Origin: Paragordius varius
Taxonomy: Eukaryota; Nematomorpha
DNA: 64,000 nt
NCBI GenBank assembly: GCA_964247055.1
Contig: OZ176051.1
Span: 124,001-188,000 of the forward strand
Direction of reading: 5' to 3'
Both the position numbers and the translations under genes were made by a program. A model generated the notes under the pieces. The model was not told the origin of the DNA. It searched no databases and worked only from the letters and a program-made list of their open reading frames with translations. Of the stretch, positions 24,931-39,179 are shown one piece after another. How positions within the stretch are numbered: the first letter of the stretch is position 1; every line of letters begins with the position of its first letter.

Positions 24931-27900
24931 TTTGGGTAGCCATATGGTAGTTCCATCATCACCCCAAATATTTTGGGGATCGGACTATAAATGTAATTTT
25001 TATGAATTTTTTAAATATTTAAAAAATTTATTTTATACGATTTTAAAAATAAAAATGGCTACCTAAAATCCAAATTTGATCAGGTGATGTCTCCATAATT
25101 TTTTTTGGGTAGCCCTATGGTAGTTCCATCATCACCCCAAATATTTTGGGGATCGGACTATAAATGTAATTTTTATGAATTTTTTAAATATTTAAAAAAT
25201 TTATTTTATACGATTTTAAAAATAAAAATGGCTACCTAAAATCCAAATTTGATCAGGTGATGTCACTATAATTTTTTTGGGTAGCCCTATGGTAGTTCCA
25301 TCATCACCTCAAATATTTTGAGGATCGGACTATAAATGTAATTTTTATGAATTTTTTAAATATTTAAAAAATTTATTTTATACGATTTTAAAAATAAAAA
25401 TGGCTACCTAAAATGCAAATTTGATCAGGTGATGTCACTATAATTTTTTTGGGTAGCCCTATGGTAGTTCCATCATCACCCCAAATATTTTAGAGATCGG
25501 AGTATAAATGTAATTTTTATGAATTTTTTAAATATTTAAAAAATTTATTTTATACGATATTAAAAATAAAAATGGCTACCTAAAATCCAAATTTGATCAG
25601 GAGATGTCACCATAATTTTTTTTGGGTAGCCCTATGGTAATTCCATCATCACCCCAAATATTGTCCAGATCGGAATATAAATGTAATTTTTATGAATTTT
25701 TTAAATATTTAAAAAATTTATTTTATACGATTTTAAAAATAAAAATGGCTACCTAAAATCCAAATTTGATCAGGTGATGTCACCATAATTTTTTTTGGGT
25801 AGCCCTATGGTAATTCCATCATCACCCCAAATATTGTCGAGATCGGAGTACAAATGTAATTTTTTTGAATTTTTTAAATATTTAAAAAATTTATTTTATA
25901 CGATTTTAAAAATAAAAATGGCTACCTAAAATCCAAATTTGATCAGGTGATGTCTCCATAATTTTTTTTGGGTAGCCCTATGGTAGTTCCATCATCACCC
26001 CAAATATTTTGGGGATTGGACTATAAATGTAATTTTTATGAATTTTTTAAATATTTAAAAAATTTATTTTATACGATTTTAAAAATAAAAATGGCTACCT
26101 AAAATCCAAATTTGATCAGGTGATGTCACTATAATTTTTTGAATAGCCCTATGGTAGTTCCATCATCACCTCAAATATTTTGGGGATCGGACTATAAATG
26201 TAATTTTTATGAATTTTTTAAATATTTAAAAAATTTATTTTATACGATTTTAAAAATAAAAATGGCTACCTAAAATCCAAATTTGATCAGGTGATGTCAC
26301 TATAATTTTTTTGGGTAGCCCTATGGTAGTTCCATCATCACATCAAATATTTTCGAGATCGGAGTATAAATGTAATTTTTATGAATTTTTTAAATATTTA
26401 AAAAATTTATTTTATACGATTTTAAAAATAAAAATGGCTACCTAAAATCCAAATTTGATCAGGTGATGTCACTATAATTTTTTTGGGTAGCCCTATGGTA
26501 GTTCCATCATCACCCCAAATATTTTGGGGATCCTATAAATGTAATTTTTATGAATTTTTTAAATATTTAAAAAATTTATTTTATACGATTTTAAAAATAA
26601 AAATAGCTACCTAAAATCCAAATTTGATCAGGTGATGTCGCCATAATTTTTTTTGGGTAGCCCTATGGTAGTTCAATCATCACCCCAAATATTTTCGAGA
26701 TCGGAGTATAAATGTAATTTTTATGAATTTTTTAAATATTTAAAAAATTTATTTTATACGATATTAAAAATAAAAATGGCTACCTAAAATCCAAATTTGA
26801 TCAGATGCACTATAATTTTTTTTGGGTAGCCCTATGGTAGTTCCATCATCACCCCAAATATTTTCGAGATCGGAGTATAAATGTAATTTTTATGAATTTT
26901 TTAAATATTTAAAATATTTATTTTATACGATTTTAAAAATAAAAATGGCTACCTAAAATCCAAATTTGATCAGGTGATGTCACTATAATTTTTTTGGGTA
27001 GCCCTATGGTAGTTCCATCATCACCCCAAATATTTTGGGGATCGGACTATAAATGTAATTTTTATGAATTTTTTAAATATTTAAAAAATTTATTTTATAC
27101 GATTTTAAAAATAAAAATGGCTACCTAAAATCCAAATTTGATCAGGTGATGTCGCCATAATTTTTTTTGGGTAGCCCTATGGTAGTTCCATCATCACCCC
27201 GAATACTTTGGGGATCGGACTATAAATGTTATTTTTATGAATTTTTTAAATATTTAAAAAATTTATTTTATACGATATTAAAAATAAAAATGGCTACCTA
27301 AAATCCAAATTTGATCAGGTGATGTCACCATAATTTTTTTTGGGTAGCCCTATGGTAATTCCATCATGACCCCAAATATTGTCGAGATCGGAGTATAAAT
27401 GTAATTTTTTTGAATTTTTTAAATATTTAAAAAATTTATTTTATACGATTTTAAAAATAAAAATGGCTACCTAAAATCCAAATTTGATCAGGTGATGTCT
27501 TTGGGTAGCCATATGGTAGTTCCATCATCACCCTAAATATTTTGGGGATCGGACTATAAATGTAATTTTTATGAATTTTTTAAATATTTAAAAAATTTAT
27601 TTTATACGATTTTACAAATAAAAATGGCTACCTAAAATCCAAATTTGATCAGGTGATGTCTCCATAATTTTTTTTGGGTAGCCCTATGGTAGTTCCATCA
27701 TCACCCCAAATATTTTGGGGATCGGACTATAAATGTAATTTTTATGAATTTTTTAAATATTTAAAAAATTTATTTTATACGATTTTAAAAATAAAAATGG
27801 CTACCTAAAATCCAAATTTGATCAGGTGATGTCACTATAATTTTTTTGGGTAGCCCTATGGTAGTTCCATCATCACCTCAAATATTTTGAGGATCGGACT

Positions 27901-29192
27901 ATAAATGTAATTTTTATGAATTTTTTAAATATTTAAAAAATTTATTTTATACGATTTTAAAAATAAAAATGGCTACCTAAAATGCAAATTTGATCAGGTG
28001 ATGTCACTATAATTTTTTTGGGTAGCCCTATGGTAGTTCCATCATCACCCCAAATATTTTAGAGATCGGAGTATAAATGTAATTTTTATGAATTTTTTAA
28101 ATATTTAAAAAATTTATTTTATACGATATTAAAAATAAAAATGGCTACCTAAAATCCAAATTTGATCAGGAGATGTCACCATAATTTTTTTTGGGTAGCC
28201 CTATGGTAATTCCATCATCACCCCAAATATTGTCGAGATCGGAGTACAAATGTAATTTTTTTGAATTTTTTAAATATTTAAAAAATTTATTTTATACGAT
28301 TTTAAAAATAAAAATGGCTACCTAAAATCCAAATTTGATCAGGTGATGTCTCCTAAATTTTTTTTGGGTAGCCCTATGGTACTTCCATCATCACCCCAAA
28401 TATTTTGGGGATTGGACTATAAATGTAATTTTTATGAATTTTTTAAATATTTAAAAAATTTATTTTATACGATTTTAAAAATAAAAATGGCTACCTAAAA
28501 TCCAAATTTGATCAGGTGATGTCACTATAATTTTTTGGGTAGCCCTATGGTAGTTCCATCATCACCTCAAATATTTTGGGGATCGGACTATAAATGTAAT
28601 TTTTATGAATTTTTTAAATATTTAAAAAATTTATTTTATACGATTTTAAAAATAAAAATGGCTACCTAAAATCCAAATTTCAGGTGATGTCACTATAATT
28701 TTTTTGGGTAGCCCTATGGTAGTTCCATCATCACATCAAATATTTTCGAGATCGGAGTATAAATGTAATTTTTATGAATTTTTTAAATATTTAAAAAATT
28801 TATTTTATACGATTTTAAAAATAAAAATGGCTACCTAAAATCCAAATTTGATCAGGTGATGTCACTATAATTTTTTTGGGTAGCCCTATGGTAGTTCCAT
28901 CATCACCCCAAATATTTTGGGGATCCTATAAATGTAATTTTTATGAATTTTTTAAATATTTAAAAAATTTATTTTATACGATTTTAAAAATAAAAATAGC
29001 TACCTAAAATCCAAATTTGATCAAGTGATGTCGCCATAATTTTTTTTGGGTAGCCCTATGGTAGTTCAATCATCACCCCAAATATTTTCGAGATCGGAGT
29101 ATAAATGTAATTTTTATGAATTTTTTAAATATTTAAAAAATTTATTTTATACGATATTAAAAATAAAAATGGCTACCTAAAATCCAAATTTG
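24931..29192 (+). repeat. Higher-order repeat of 14-15 monomers (2.4-2.6 kb)
   Basis: CTTTGGGTAGCCATATGG (first T of TTTGGG at 24931 and 27500) and CCTCAAA-TAT-TTTGAGG (25307 and 27876) are both offset by 2569 bp. Further on the offset falls to 2393 bp: GGATCC at 26528 and 28921, ATCAGATGC at 26800 and 29193. The drop of about 173 bp is explained by one monomer, ending in GTCCAGATCGGAATATAAATG near 25670, that is absent from the second copy around 28.2 kb. Private losses such as AAATTTCAGGTG (28680) and GGTGAACGCC (29539) occur in copy 2. Confidence 0.88.
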
Positions 29193-32120
29193 ATCAGATG
29201 CACTATAATTTTTTTTGGGTAGCCCTATGGTAGTTCCATCATCACCCCAAATATTTTCGAGATCGGAGTATAAATGTAATTTTTATGAATTTTTTAAATA
29301 TTTAAAAAATTTATTTTATACGATTTTAAAAATAAAAATGGCTACCTAAAATCCAAATTTGATCAGGTGATGTCACTATAATTTTTTTGGGTAGCCCTAT
29401 GGTAGTTCCATCATCACCCCAAATATTTTGGGGATCGGACTATAAATGTAATTTTTATGAATTTTTTAAATATTTAAAAAATTTATTTTATACGATTTTA
29501 AAAATAAAAATGGCTACCTAAAATCCAAATTTGATCAGGTGAACGCCATAATTTTTTTTGGGTAGCCTATGGTAGTTCCATCATCACCCCGAATACTTTG
29601 GGGATCGGACTATAAATGTTATTTTTATGAATTTTTTAAATATTTAAAAAATTTATTTTATACGATATTAAAAATAAAAATGGCTACCTAAAATCCAAAT
29701 TTGATCAGGTGATGTCACCATAATTTTTTTTGGGTAGCCCTATGGTAGTTCCATCATCACCCCAAATATTTTCGAGATCGGAGTATAAATGTAATTTTTA
29801 TGAATTTTTTAAATATTTAAAAAATTTATTTTATACGATTTTAAAAATAAAAATGGCTACCTAAAATCCAAATTTGATCAGGTGATGTCGCCATAAATTT
29901 TTTTGGGTAGCCCTATAGTAGTTCCATCATCACCCCAAATATTTTAGGGATCGGAGTATAAATGTAATTTTTATGAATTTTTTAAATATTTAAAAAATTT
30001 ATTTTATACGATTTTAAAAATAAAAATGGCTACCTAAAATCCAAATTTGATCAGGTGATGTCGCCATAATTTTTTTTGGGTAGCCCTATGGTAGTTCCAT
30101 CATCACCCCAAATATTTTGGGGATCGGACTATAAATGTAATTTTTATGAATTTTTTAAATATATAAAAAATTTATTTTATACGATTTTAAAAATAAAAAT
30201 GGCTACCTAAAATCCAAATTTGATCAGGTGATGTCACTATAATTTTTTTTGGGTAGCCCTATGGTAATTCCATCATCACCCCAAATATTGTCGAGATCGG
30301 AGTATAAATGTAATTTTTTTGAATTTTTTAAATATTTAAAAAATTTATTTTATACGATATTAAAAATAAAAATGGCTACCTAAAATCCAAATTTGATCAG
30401 GAGATGTCACCATAATTTTTTTTAGGTAGCCCTATGGTAATTCCATCATCACCCCAAATATTGTCGAGATCGGAATATAAATGTAATTTTTATGAATTTT
30501 TTAAATATATAAAAAATTTATTTTATACGATTTTAAAAATAAAAATGGCTACCTAAAATCCAAATTTGATCAGGTGATGTCACTATAATTTTTTTTGGGT
30601 AGCCCTATGGTAATTCCATCATCACCCCAAATATTGTCGAGATCGGAGTATAAATGTAATTTTTTTGAATTTTTTAAATATTTAAAAAATTTATTTTATA
30701 CGATTTTAAAAAGAAAATGGCTACCTAAAATCCAAATTTGATCAGGTGATGTCTCCATAATTTTTTTTGGGTAGCCCTATGGTCGTTCCATCATCACCCC
30801 AAATATTTTGGGGATTGGACTATAAATGTAATTTTTATGAATTTTTTAAATATTTAAAAAATTTATTTTATACGATTTTAAAAATAAAAATGGCTACCTA
30901 AAATCCAAATTTGATCAGGTGATGTCACTATAATTTTTTTGGGTAGCCCCATGGTAGTTCCATCATCACCCCAAATATTTTCGAGATCGGAGTATAAATG
31001 TAATTTTTATGAATTTTTTAAATATTTAAAAAATTTATTTTATACGATATTAAAAATAAAAATGGCTACCTAAAATCCAAATTTGATCAGGTGATGTCAC
31101 CATAATTTTTTTTGGGTAGCCCTATGGTAGTTCCATCATCACCCCAAATATTTTCGAGATCGGAGTATAAATGTAATTTTTATGAATTTTTTAAATATTT
31201 AAAAAATTTATTTTATACGATTTTAAAAATAAAAATGGCTACCTAAAATCCAAATTTGATCAGGTGATGTCGCCATAAATTTTTTTGGGTAGCCCTATAG
31301 TAGTTCCATCATCACCCCAAATATTTTAGGGATCGGAGTATTATTGTAATTTTTATGAATTTTTTAAATATTTAAAAAATTTATTTTATACGATTTTAAA
31401 AATAAAAATGGCTACCTAAAATCCAAATTTGATCAGGTGATGTCGCCATAATTTTTTTTGGGTAGCCCTATGGTAGTTCCATCATCACCCCAAATATTTT
31501 CGAGATCGGAGTATAAATGTAATTTTTATGAATTTTTTAAATATTTAAAAAATTTATTTTATACGATATTAAAAATAAAAATGGCTACCTAAAATCCAAA
31601 TTTGATCAGATGCACTATAATTTTTTTTGGGTAGCCCTATGGTAGTTCCATCATCACTCCAAATATTTTCGAGATCGGAGTATAAATGTAATTTTTATGA
31701 ATTTTTTAAATATTTAAAAAATTTATTTTATACGATTTTAAAAATAAAAATGGCTACCTAAAATCCAAATTTGATCAGGTGATGTCACTATAATTTTTTT
31801 GGGTAGCCCTATGGTAGTTCCATCATCACCCCATATATTTTGGGGATCGGACTATAAATGTAATTTTTATGAATTTTTTAAATATTTAAAAAATTTATTT
31901 TATACGATTTTAAAAATAAAAATGGCTACCTAAAATCCAAATTTGATCAGGTGATGTCGCCATAATTTTTTTTGGGTAGCCCTATGGTAGTTCCATCATC
32001 ACCCCGAATACTTTGGGGATCGGACTATAAATGTTATTTTTATGAATTTTTTAAATATTTAAAAAATTTATTTTATACGATATTAAAAATAAAAATGGCT
32101 ACCTAAAATCCAAATTTGAT
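29193..32120 (+). repeat. Third, partial copy of the 14-mer series and mixed monomers
   Basis: ATCAGATGC recurs at 31605, 2412 bp after the 29193 copy, followed by CCCCGAATACTTTGGGG at 32002 (earlier at 29587). The stretch in between has TTTTAGGGATCGGAG copies with CCATAAATTTTTTTGGG at about 29890, 31274 and 32290. One copy at about 31340 reads GGAGTATTATTGTAA, which becomes frequent near 54 kb. Confidence 0.78.
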
Positions 32121-33380
32121 CAGGTGATGTCACCATAATTTTTTTTGGTTAGCCCTATGGTAGTTCCATCATCACCCCAAATATTTTCGAGATCGGAGTA
32201 TAAATGTAATTTTTATGAATTTTTTAAATTAAAAAATTTATTTTATACGATTTTAAAAATAAAAATGGCTACCTAAAATCCAAATTTGATCAGGTGATGT
32301 CGCCATAAATTTTTTTGGGTAGCCCTATAGTAGTTCCATCATCACCCCAAATATTTTAGGGATCGGAGTATAAATGTAATTTTTATGAATTTTTTAAATA
32401 TTTAAAAAATTTATTTTATACGATTTTAAAAATAAAAATGGCAACCTAAAATCCAAATTTGATCAGGTGATGTCGCCATAATTTTTTTTGGGTAGCCCTA
32501 TGGTAGTTCCATCATCAACCCAAATATTTTGGGGATCGGACTATAAATGTAATTTTTATGAATTTTTTAAATATTTAAAAAATTTATTTTATACGATTTT
32601 AAAAATAAAAATGGCTACCTAAATCCAAATTTGATCAGGTGATGTCACTATAATTTTTTTGGGTAGCCCTATGGTAGTTCCATCATCACCCCAAATATTT
32701 TCGAGATCGGAGTATAAATGTAATTTTTATGAATTTTTTAAATATTTAAAAAATTTAATTTATACGATATTAAAAATAAAAATGGCTACCTAAAATCCAA
32801 ATTTGATCAGGAGATGTCACCATAATTTTTTTTGGGTAGCCCTATGGTAATTCCATCATCACCCCAAATATTGTCGAGATCGGAATATAAATGTAATTTT
32901 TATGAATTTTTTAAATATTTAAAAAATTTATTTTATACGATTTTAAAAATAAAAATGGCTACCTAAAATCCAAATTTGATCAGGTGATGTCACCATAATT
33001 TTTTTTGGGTAGCCCTATGGTAATTCCATCATCACCCCAAATATTGTCGAGATCGGAGTATAAATGTAATTTTTTTGAATTTTTTAAATATTTAAAAAAT
33101 TTATTTTATACGATTTTAAAAATAAAAATGGCTACCTAAAATCCAAATTTGATCAGGTGATGTCTCCATAATTTTTTTTGGGTAGCCCTATGGTAGTTCC
33201 ATCATCACCCCAAATATTTTGGGGATTGGACTATAAATGTAATTTTTATGAATTTTTTAAATATTTAAAAAATTTATTTTATACGATTTTAAAAATAAAA
33301 ATGGCTACCTAAAATCCAAATTTGATCAGGTGATGTCACTATAATTTTTTTGGGTAGCCCTATGGTAGTTCCATCATCAC

Positions 33381-36300
33381 CTCAAATATTTTGGGGATCG
33401 GACTATAAATGTAATTTTTATGAATTTTTTAAATATTTAAAAAATTTATTTTATACGATTTTAAAAATAAAAATGGCTACCTAAAATCCAAATTTGATCA
33501 GGTGATGTCACCATAATTTTTTTTGGGTAGCCCTATGGTAGTTCCATCATCACATCAAATATTTTCGAGATCGGAGTATAAATGTAATTTTTATGAATTT
33601 TTTAAATATTTAAAAAATTTATTTTATACGATTTTAAAAATAAAAATGGCTACCTAAAATCCAAATTTGATCAGGTGATGTCACTATAATTTTTTTGGGT
33701 AGCCCTATGGTAGTTCCATCATCACCCCAAATATTTTGGGGATCCTATAAATGTAATTTTTATGAATTTTTTAAATATTTAAAAAATTTATTTTATACGA
33801 TTTTAAAAATAAAAATAGCTACCTAAAATCCAAATTTGATCAGGTGATGTCGCCATAATTTTTTTTGGGTAGCCCTATGGTAGTTCCATCATCACCCCAA
33901 ATATTTTGGGGATCGGAGTATAAATGTAATTTTTATGAATTTTTTAAATATTTAAAAAATTTATTTTATACGATATTAAAAATAAAAATGGCTACCTAAA
34001 ATCCAAATTTGATCAGATGATGTCACTATAATTTTTTTGGGTAGCCCTATGGTAGTTCCATCATCACCCCAAATATTTTCGAGATAGGAGTATAAATGTA
34101 ATTTTTATGAATTTTTTAAATATTTAAAAAATTTATTTTATACGATTTTAAAAATAAAAATGGCTACCTAAAATCCAAATTTGATCATGTGATGTCACTA
34201 TAATTTTTTTGGGTAGCCCTATGGTAGTTCCATAATCACCCCAAATATTTTGGGGATCGGACTATAAATGTAATTTTTATGAATTTTTTAAATATTTAAA
34301 AAATTTATTTTATACGATTTTAAAAATAAAAATAGCTACCTAAAATCCAAATTTGATCAGGTGATGTCGCCATAATTTTTTTTGGGTAGCCCTATGGTAG
34401 TTCCATCATCACCCCGAATACTTTGGGGATCGGACTATAAATGTTATTTTTATGAATTTTTTAAATATTTAAAAAATTTATTTTATACGATTTTAAAAAT
34501 AAAAATGGCTACCTAAAATCCAAATTTGATCAGGTGATGTCGCCATAATTTTTTTTGCGTAGCCCTATGGTAGTTCTATCATCACCCCAAATATTTTGGG
34601 GATCGGACTATAAATCTAATTTTTATGAATTTTTTAAATATTTAAAAAATTTATTTTATACGATTTTAAAAATAAAAATGGCTACCTAAAATCCAAATTT
34701 GATCAGGTGATGTCGCCATAATTTTTTTTGGGTAGCCCTATGGTAGTTCCATCATCACCCCAAATATTTTGGGGATCGTACTATAAATGTAATTTTTATG
34801 AATTTTTTAAATATTTAAAAAATTTATTTTATACGATTTTAAAAATAAAAATGGCTACCTAAAATCCAAATTTTATCAGGTGATGTCTTCATAATTTTTT
34901 TTGGGTAGCCCTATGGTAGTTCCATCATCACCCCAAATATTTTGGGGATCGGACTATAAATGTAATTTTTATGAATTTTTTAAATATTTAAAAAATTTAT
35001 TTTATACGATTTTAAAAATAAAAATGGCTACCTAAAATCCAAATTTGATCAGGTGATGTCACTATAATTTTTTTGGGTAGCTCTATGGTAGTTCCATCAT
35101 CACCTCAAATATTTTGGGGATCGGACTATAAATGTAATTTTTATGAATTTTTTAAATATTTAAAAAATTTATTTTATACGATTTTAAAAATAAAAATAAC
35201 TACCTAAAATCCAAATTTGATCAGGTGATGTCACCATAATTTTTTTTGGGTAGCCCTATGGTAGTTCCATCATCACATCAAATATTTTCGAGATCGGATT
35301 ATAAATGTAATTTTTATGAATTTTTTAAATATTTAAAAAATTTATTTTATACGATTTTAAAAATAAAAATGGCTACCTAAAATCCAAATTTGATCAGGTG
35401 ATGTCACTATAATTTTTTTGGGTAGCCCTATGGTAGTTCCATCATCACCCCAAATATTTTGGGGATCCTATAAATGTAATTTTTATGAATTTTTTAAATA
35501 TTTAAAAAATTTATTTTATACGATTTTAAAAATAAAAATAGCTACCTAAAATCCAAATTTGATCAGGTGATGTCGCCATAATTTTTTTTGGGTAGCCCTA
35601 TGGTAGTTCCATCATCACCCCAAATATTTTGGGGATCGGAGTATAAATGTAATTTTTATGAATTTTTTAAATATTTAAAAAATTTATTTTATACGATATT
35701 AAAAATAAAAATGGCTACCTAAAATCCAAATTTGATCAGATGATGTCACTATAATTTTTTTGGGTAGCCCTATGGTAGTTCCATCATCACCCCAAATATT
35801 TTCGAGATCGGAGTATAAATGTAATTTTTATGAATTTTTTAAATATTTAAAAAATTTATTTTATACGATTTTAAAAATAAAAATGGCTACCTAAAATCCA
35901 AATTTGATCATGTGATGTCACTATAATTTTTTTGGGTAGCCCTATGGTAGTTCCATAATCACCCCAAATATTTTGGGGATCGGACTATAAATGTAATTTT
36001 TATGAATTTTTTAAATATTTAAAAAATTTATTTTATACGATTTTAAAAATAAAAATAGCTACCTAAAATCCAAATTTGATCAGGTGATGTCGCCATAATT
36101 TTTTTTGGGTAGCCCTATGGTAGTTCCATCATCACCCCGAATACTTTGGGGATCGGACTATAAATGTTATTTTTATGAATTTTTTAAATATTTAAAAAAT
36201 TTATTTTATACTATTTTAAAAATAAAAATGGCTACCTAAAATCCAAATTTGATCAGGTGATGTCGCCATAATTTTTTTTGCGTAGCCCTATGGTAGTTCT

Positions 36301-36826
36301 ATCATCACCCCAAATATTTTGGGGATCGGACTATAAATCTAATTTTTATGAATTTTTTAAATATTTAAAAAATTTATTTTATACGATTTTAAAAATAAAA
36401 ATGGCTACCTAAAATCCAAATTTGATCAGGTGATGTCGCCATAATTTTTTTTGGGTAGCCCTATGGTAGTTCCATCATCACCCCAAATATTTTGGGGATC
36501 GTACTATAAATGTAATTTTTATGAATTTTTTAAATATTTAAAGAATTTATTTTATACGATTTTAAAAATAAAAATGGCTACCTAAAATCCAAATTTTATC
36601 AGGTGATGTCTTCATAATTTTTTTTGGGTAGCCCTATGGTAGTTCCATCATCACCCCAAATATTTTGGGGATCGGACTATAAATGTAATTTTTATGAATT
36701 TTTTAAATATTTAAAAAATTTATTTTATACGATTTTAAAAATAAAAATGGCTACCTAAAATCCAAATTTGATCAGGTGATGTCACTATAATTTTTTTGGG
36801 TAGCCCTATGGTAGTTCCATCATCAC
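33381..36826 (+). repeat. Tandem pair of 10-monomer units, 1723 bp each
   Basis: Four markers give the same 1723-bp offset: CTCAAATATTTTGGGG (33381, 35104, 36827), GGATCC (33740, 35463), ATCGTACTAT (34775, 36498) and the GATCATGTG monomer in each copy. Copies differ at scattered single bases, for example AATAACTACC near 35195, GAGATAGGAG near 34082 against GAGATCGGAG, and TATACTATTTT near 36210. The low divergence and clean spacing make this one of the most recent-looking duplications in the window. Confidence 0.92.
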
Positions 36827-37558
36827 CTCAAATATTTTGGGGATCGGACTATAAATGTAATTTTTAAGAATTTTTTAAATATTTAAAAAATTTATTTTAT
36901 ACGATTTTAAAAATAAAAATGGCTACCTAAAATCCAAATTTGATCAGGTGATGTCACCATATTTTTTTTTGGGTAGCCCTATGGTAGTTCCATCATCACC
37001 CCAAATATTTTCGAGATCAATGTATAAATGTAATTTTTATGAATTTTTTAAATATTTAAAAAATTTATTTTATACGATTTTAAAAATAAAAATGGCTACC
37101 TAAAATCCAAATTTGATCAGGTGATGTCGCCATAATTTTTTTTGGGTAGCCCTATAGTAGTTCCATCATCACCCCAAATATTTTTGAGATCGGAGTATAA
37201 ATGTAATTTTTATGAATTTTTTAAATATTTAAAAAATTTATTTTATACGATTTTAAAAATAAAAATGGCTACCTAAAATCCAAATTTGATCAGGTGATGT
37301 CACCATAATTTTTTTTGGGTAGACCTATGGTAGTTCCATCATCACCCCAAATATTGTCGAGATCGGAGTATAAATGTAATTTTTATGAATATTTTAAATA
37401 TTTAAAAAATTTATTTTATACGATTTTAAAAATAAAAATGGATACCTAAAATTCAAATTTGATCAGGTGATGTCACTATAATTTTTTTGGGTAGCCCTAT
37501 GGTAGTTCCATCATCACCCCAAATATTTTCGAGATCGGAGTATAAATGTAATTTTTAT

Positions 37559-37699
37559 GAATTTTTTAAATATAAAAATGGCTACCTAAAATCGAAATTT
37601 TATCAGGTGATGTCACCATAATTTTTTTTGGGTAGCCCTATGGTGATTCCATCATCACCCCAAATATTGTCGAGATCGGAGTATAAATGTAATTTTTTT
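37559..37699 (+). repeat. Truncated monomer, 141 bp
   Basis: The AT-rich half is collapsed: GAATTTTTTAAATAT runs straight into AAAAATGGCTACC, a loss of about 32 bases that removes the right arm of the 24-bp palindrome and the TATACGAT site. AT-rich microhomology lies at the edges. This is one of very few copies in which the palindrome is lost. Confidence 0.88.
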
Positions 37700-38298
37700 G
37701 AATTTTTTAAATATTTAAAAAATTTATTTTATACGATTTTAAAAATAAAAATGGCTACCTAAAATCCGAATTTAATCAGGTGATGTCACCATAATTTTTT
37801 TTGGGTAGCCCTATGGTAGTTCCATCATCACCCCATGTTTTCGAGATCGGAGTATAAATGTAATTTTTATGAATTTTTTAAATATTTAAAAAATTTATTT
37901 TATACGATTTTAAAAATAAATGGCTACCTAAAATCCAAATTTGATCAGGTGATGTCACCATAATTTTTTTTGGGTAGCCCTATGGTAGTTCCATCATCAC
38001 CCCAAATATTTTCGAGATCGGAGTATAAATGTAATTTTTATGAATTTTTTAAATATTTAAAAAATTTATTTTATACGATTTTAAAAAAAAAATGGCTACC
38101 TATCCAAATTTGATCAGGTGATGTCACCATAATTTTTTTTGGGTAGCCCTATGGTAATTCCATCATGACCCCAAATATTGTCGAGATCGGAGTATAAATG
38201 TAATTTTTTTGAATTTTTTAAATATTTAAAAAATTTATTTTATACGATTTTAAAAATAAAAATGGCTACCTAAAATCCAAATTTGATCAGGTGATGTC

Positions 38299-38325
38299 TT
38301 TGGGTAGCCATATGGTAGTTCCATC
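38299..38325 (+). repeat. 12-bp-deleted variant GTCTTTGGGTAGCCATATGG
   Basis: The A/T segment between GTGATGTC and GGGTAGCC is cut by 12 bases, and GCCCTATGG reads GCCATATGG. First T of TTTGGG at 17899, 24931, 27500, 38299, 39668, 40002, 43100, 44472, 45490, 47024, 47354, 48551, 49569 and 50414. It is absent before 17.9 kb and after 50.5 kb, and dense between 38 and 50.5 kb. The deletion shortens the loop of the GGCTACC/GGTAGCC inverted repeat but leaves both arms whole. Confidence 0.92.
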
Positions 38326-39179
38326 ATCACCCCAAATATTTTGGGGATCGGACTATAAATGTAATTTTTATGAATTTTTTAAATATTTAAAAAATTTATT
38401 TTATACGATTTTAAAAATAAAAATGGCTACCTAAAATCCAAATTTGATCAGGTGATGTCTCCATAATTTTTTTTGGGTAGCCCTATGGTAGTTCCATCAT
38501 CACCCCAAATATTTTGGGGATCGGACTATAAATGTAATTTTTATGAATTTTTTAAATATTTAAAAAATTTATTTTATACGATTTTAAAAATAAAAATGGC
38601 TACCTAAAATCCAAATTTGATCAGGTGATGTCACTATAATTTTTTTGGGTAGCCCTATGGTAGTTCCATCATCACCTCAAATATTTTGAGGATCGGACTA
38701 TAAATGTAATTTTTATGAATTTTTTAAATATTTAAAAAATTTATTTTATACGATTTTAAAAATAAAAATGGCTACCTAAAATCCAAATTTGATCAGGTGA
38801 TGTCACTATAATTTTTTTGGGTAGCCCTATGGTAGTTCCATCATCACCTCAAATATTTTGAGGATCGGACTATAAATGTAATTTTTATGAATTTTTTAAA
38901 TATTTAAAAAATTTATTTTATACGATTTTAAAAATAAAAATGGCTACCTAAAATGCAAATTTGATCAGGTGATGTCACTATAATTTTTTTGGGTAGCCCT
39001 ATGGTAATTCCATCATCACCCCAAATATTGTCGAGATCGGAGTACAAATGTAATTTTTTTGAATTTTTTAAATATTTAAAAAATTTATTTTATACGATTT
39101 TAAAAATAAAAATGGCTACCTAAAATCCAAATTTGATCAGGTGATGTCTCCATAATTTTTTTTGGGTAGCCCTATGGTA

